Of a DNA stretch of 6,742 nt, positions 5,060-6,742 are shown piece by piece. The DNA is taken from contig JASLGD010000532.1 in the NCBI GenBank assembly GCA_030150305.1, forward strand, positions 1 to 6,742, given 5' to 3'. This stretch comes from Caldimonas sp. (GTDB lineage Bacteria > Pseudomonadota > Gammaproteobacteria > Burkholderiales > Burkholderiaceae_C). Within the stretch, counting starts at the first letter, position 1, and every line of letters starts with the position of its first letter. The notes beneath the pieces are model-generated. The model ran no database searches and had not been told where the DNA came from. It saw only the letters and a program-made list of their open reading frames with translations. The translations under genes and the position numbers were made by a program.

Positions 5060-6742
5060 ATGATTCCCGAGCTCGGCCATTTCTCGCTCTGGATCGCCCT
5101 CGGCGTCGCGCTCGTCCTCGGCATCCTGCCGATGGTCGGCGCCGCGCGCGGCCGCGGCGACTGGATGGCGATCGCGCGGCCGTCGGCGCGGCTGCTGTTC
5201 GCGCTCGTCGCGTTCGCGTTCGCGTGCCTGACGATCAGCTTCATCAACAACGACTTCTCGGTCGCGTACGTCGCGACCAACTCGAACCGGCTGCTGCCGC
5301 TGCACTACCGGATCACCGGCGTCTGGGGCGGGCACGAGGGCTCGATCCTGCTCTGGCTCCTGATGCTGACGTTCTGGACCTTCGCGGTCGCGACCTTCAG
5401 CGACCACCTGCCGGCCAGGGTGCAGGCGCGCATCCTCGCCGTCATGGGGCTGCTCGCGTGCGGCTTCCTGCTCTTCCTGCTCGCGACGTCGAACCCGTTC
5501 GACCGCCTCTCGCCGGCGCCCGCCGACGGCCGCGAGCTCAACCCGCTGCTCCAGGACCCGGGGATGGTGATCCACCCGCCGATGCTCTACATGGGCTACG
5601 TCGGGCTCTCGGTCGCGTTCTCGTTCGCGGTCGCCGCGCTGATCGGCGGCAACCTCGACGCGACGTGGGCGCGCTGGACGCGGCCGTGGACGACCGCCGC
5701 GTGGATCTTCCTCACGATCGGCATCGCGCTCGGCAGCGCGTGGGCGTACTACGAGCTCGGCTGGGGCGGATGGTGGTTCTGGGACCCGGTCGAGAACGCC
5801 TCGTTCATGCCGTGGCTCGTCGCGACCGCGCTCATCCACTCGCTCGCGGTCACCGAGAAGCGCAACAGCTTCAAGAACTGGACCGTGCTGCTCGCGATCC
5901 TCGCGTTCTCGCTCTCGCTGCTCGGCACGTTCCTCGTCCGCTCCGGCGTGCTCTCGTCGGTGCACGCGTTCGCGACCGACCCGCGCCGCGGCCTCTTCAT
6001 CCTCGCCTTCCTCGTCATCGTCATCGGCTCGTCGCTCTCGCTCTACGCGTGGCGTGCGCCGACGGTCGGGCTCGGCGCTCGCTTCGCGCTGCTCTCGCGC
6101 GAGACGCTGCTGCTCGCCAACAACGTGCTCCTCGTCGTCGCCTGCGGCGCGGTCCTGCTCGGTACGCTGTATCCGCTCGCGCTCGACGCGATGAACCTCG
6201 GCAAGATCTCGGTCGGGCCGCCCTACTTCGAAACCGTGTTCGTGCCGCTGATGGCGCCGCTCGTCTTCCTGATGGGAGTCGGACCCATCGCGCGCTGGAA
6301 GCAAGCGCAGCTGCCCGACCTGGCGACGCGGCTCAGGTGGGCCGCCGGCTGCGCCGTCGTCGCGACGCTCATCGTGGCGTGGGCCAAGGGCGGCGTCGGC
6401 ATCGTCGCCGTCGTCGGGTTGCTGATGGCGTTCTGGATCGTCGCCGCGGTCGCGACCGATCTCTTCGAACGGCTGCGTCCCGCCGGCGGCGTGCGCGCCG
6501 GCATCGCCCACCGTGCCCGCCAGATCCCGCGCGCGATGGCCGGGATGATGCTCGCGCACCTCGGCATCGCCGTCTTCATCTTCGGCGTCACGCTCGTGCG
6601 CACCGGCGAGGTCGAGCGCGACGTTCAGATGCGCCCCGGCGACACGACGACGATCGGCGACCTCGTCTTCACGTTCCGCGGCGCGAGCGACATCCGCGGC
6701 CCGAACTACCGCTCGGCACAGGGCGAGATCGTCGTCACGCAG
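5060..6742 (+). CDS. ccmF: Cytochrome c heme lyase CcmF, 3' partial
   Basis: The frame is open from the ATG at 5060 to the right edge: 561 residues of a protein usually near 650, so only the C-terminus is missing. CcmF is a large polytopic inner-membrane protein that transfers heme from holo-CcmE to the reduced CXXCH cysteines of apocytochrome c. The WWD domain is W-G-G-W-W-F-W-D-P-V-E-N (235-246). Four family-conserved histidines are present: H172 (in V-I-H-P-P), H260 (L-I-H-S-L), H302 (S-V-H-A-F) and H500 (L-A-H-L-G). They line up closely with E. coli H173, H261, H303 and H491, which bind the WWD heme and the transmembrane heme b. The N-terminal block G-G-H-E-G-S (93-98) is also typical. 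GAGG eight bases upstream, overlapping the ccmE stop, supports the start, which follows ccmE by 10 bp. ccmG and ccmH probably follow outside the window. Confidence 0.97.
   Translation, partial: MIPELGHFSLWIALGVALVLGILPMVGAARGRGDWMAIARPSARLLFALVAFAFACLTISFINNDFSVAYVATNSNRLLPLHYRITGVWGGHEGSILLWLLMLTFWTFAVATFSDHLPARVQARILAVMGLLACGFLLFLLATSNPFDRLSPAPADGRELNPLLQDPGMVIHPPMLYMGYVGLSVAFSFAVAALIGGNLDATWARWTRPWTTAAWIFLTIGIALGSAWAYYELGWGGWWFWDPVENASFMPWLVATALIHSLAVTEKRNSFKNWTVLLAILAFSLSLLGTFLVRSGVLSSVHAFATDPRRGLFILAFLVIVIGSSLSLYAWRAPTVGLGARFALLSRETLLLANNVLLVVACGAVLLGTLYPLALDAMNLGKISVGPPYFETVFVPLMAPLVFLMGVGPIARWKQAQLPDLATRLRWAAGCAVVATLIVAWAKGGVGIVAVVGLLMAFWIVAAVATDLFERLRPAGGVRAGIAHRARQIPRAMAGMMLAHLGIAVFIFGVTLVRTGEVERDVQMRPGDTTTIGDLVFTFRGASDIRGPNYRSAQGEIVVTQ

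Noticed and set aside
4865..6559. A 564-codon minus-strand open frame opposite the end of ccmE and most of ccmF.
   Set aside because: The product would be an extremely Arg/Glu/Asp-rich low-complexity chain with no domain, while the plus strand encodes a full set of CcmF motifs in an uninterrupted frame.
1..6742. Search for mobile elements, CRISPR arrays, tRNA/rRNA genes, toxin-antitoxin or defence genes and hidden novel systems.
   Set aside because: Nothing seen by eye on either strand. Nearly all the sequence is explained by eight recognisable metabolic or transport genes plus a partial TM2 gene, with short spacers.

Overview
The window is very GC-rich, protein-dense bacterial DNA with strong G/C preference at third codon positions. 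It looks like a Gram-negative proteobacterium. The evidence is a System I (Ccm) cytochrome c maturation operon, which acts across an inner membrane and periplasm, and a TM2-domain membrane protein and DUF47-Pit pair that resemble betaproteobacterial (Burkholderiales-type) versions from memory. The betaproteobacterial assignment is inference; no rRNA or other taxonomic marker is present.

Layout. (1) Positions 1-411, plus strand: 3' part of a TM2-domain membrane protein gene whose start is off the left edge. (2) Minus strand: a two-gene phosphate uptake operon, read from right to left. A DUF47/PhoU-like accessory protein (2147 down to 1500) is followed by a PiT-family inorganic phosphate transporter (1417 down to 404). 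The pit gene overlaps the TM2 gene tail to tail by 8 bp. (3) 2148-2268: a 121-bp divergent intergenic region that must carry signals for both directions. It has short palindromes and repeats but no clean -35/-10 pair. (4) Plus strand: ccmA, ccmB, ccmC, ccmD, ccmE and the first 561 codons of ccmF, which runs off the right edge. The genes are tightly packed: ccmC/ccmD share GTGA, ccmD/ccmE share ATGA, and the ccmA-ccmB gap is bridged exactly by an 18-codon minicistron sharing ATGA with ccmA and GTGA with ccmB.

How the genes work together. CcmA (ATPase) and CcmB form an ABC-type complex with CcmC and the small protein CcmD. CcmC places heme on the periplasmic heme chaperone CcmE at its HxxxY motif, and ATP hydrolysis by CcmAB releases holo-CcmE. 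CcmF, with its WWD domain and four conserved histidines, then transfers heme to apocytochrome c. Partners such as CcmG and CcmH are expected just past the right edge but are not visible. The Pit/DUF47 pair is an independent low-affinity phosphate uptake module that only shares the divergent intergenic region with the ccm operon.

Overall this is a well-understood chromosomal region. I see no mobile element, CRISPR array, RNA gene or undescribed multi-gene system. The most notable details are the ccmA-ccmB minicistron and the inverted repeats in the DUF47-pit leader.
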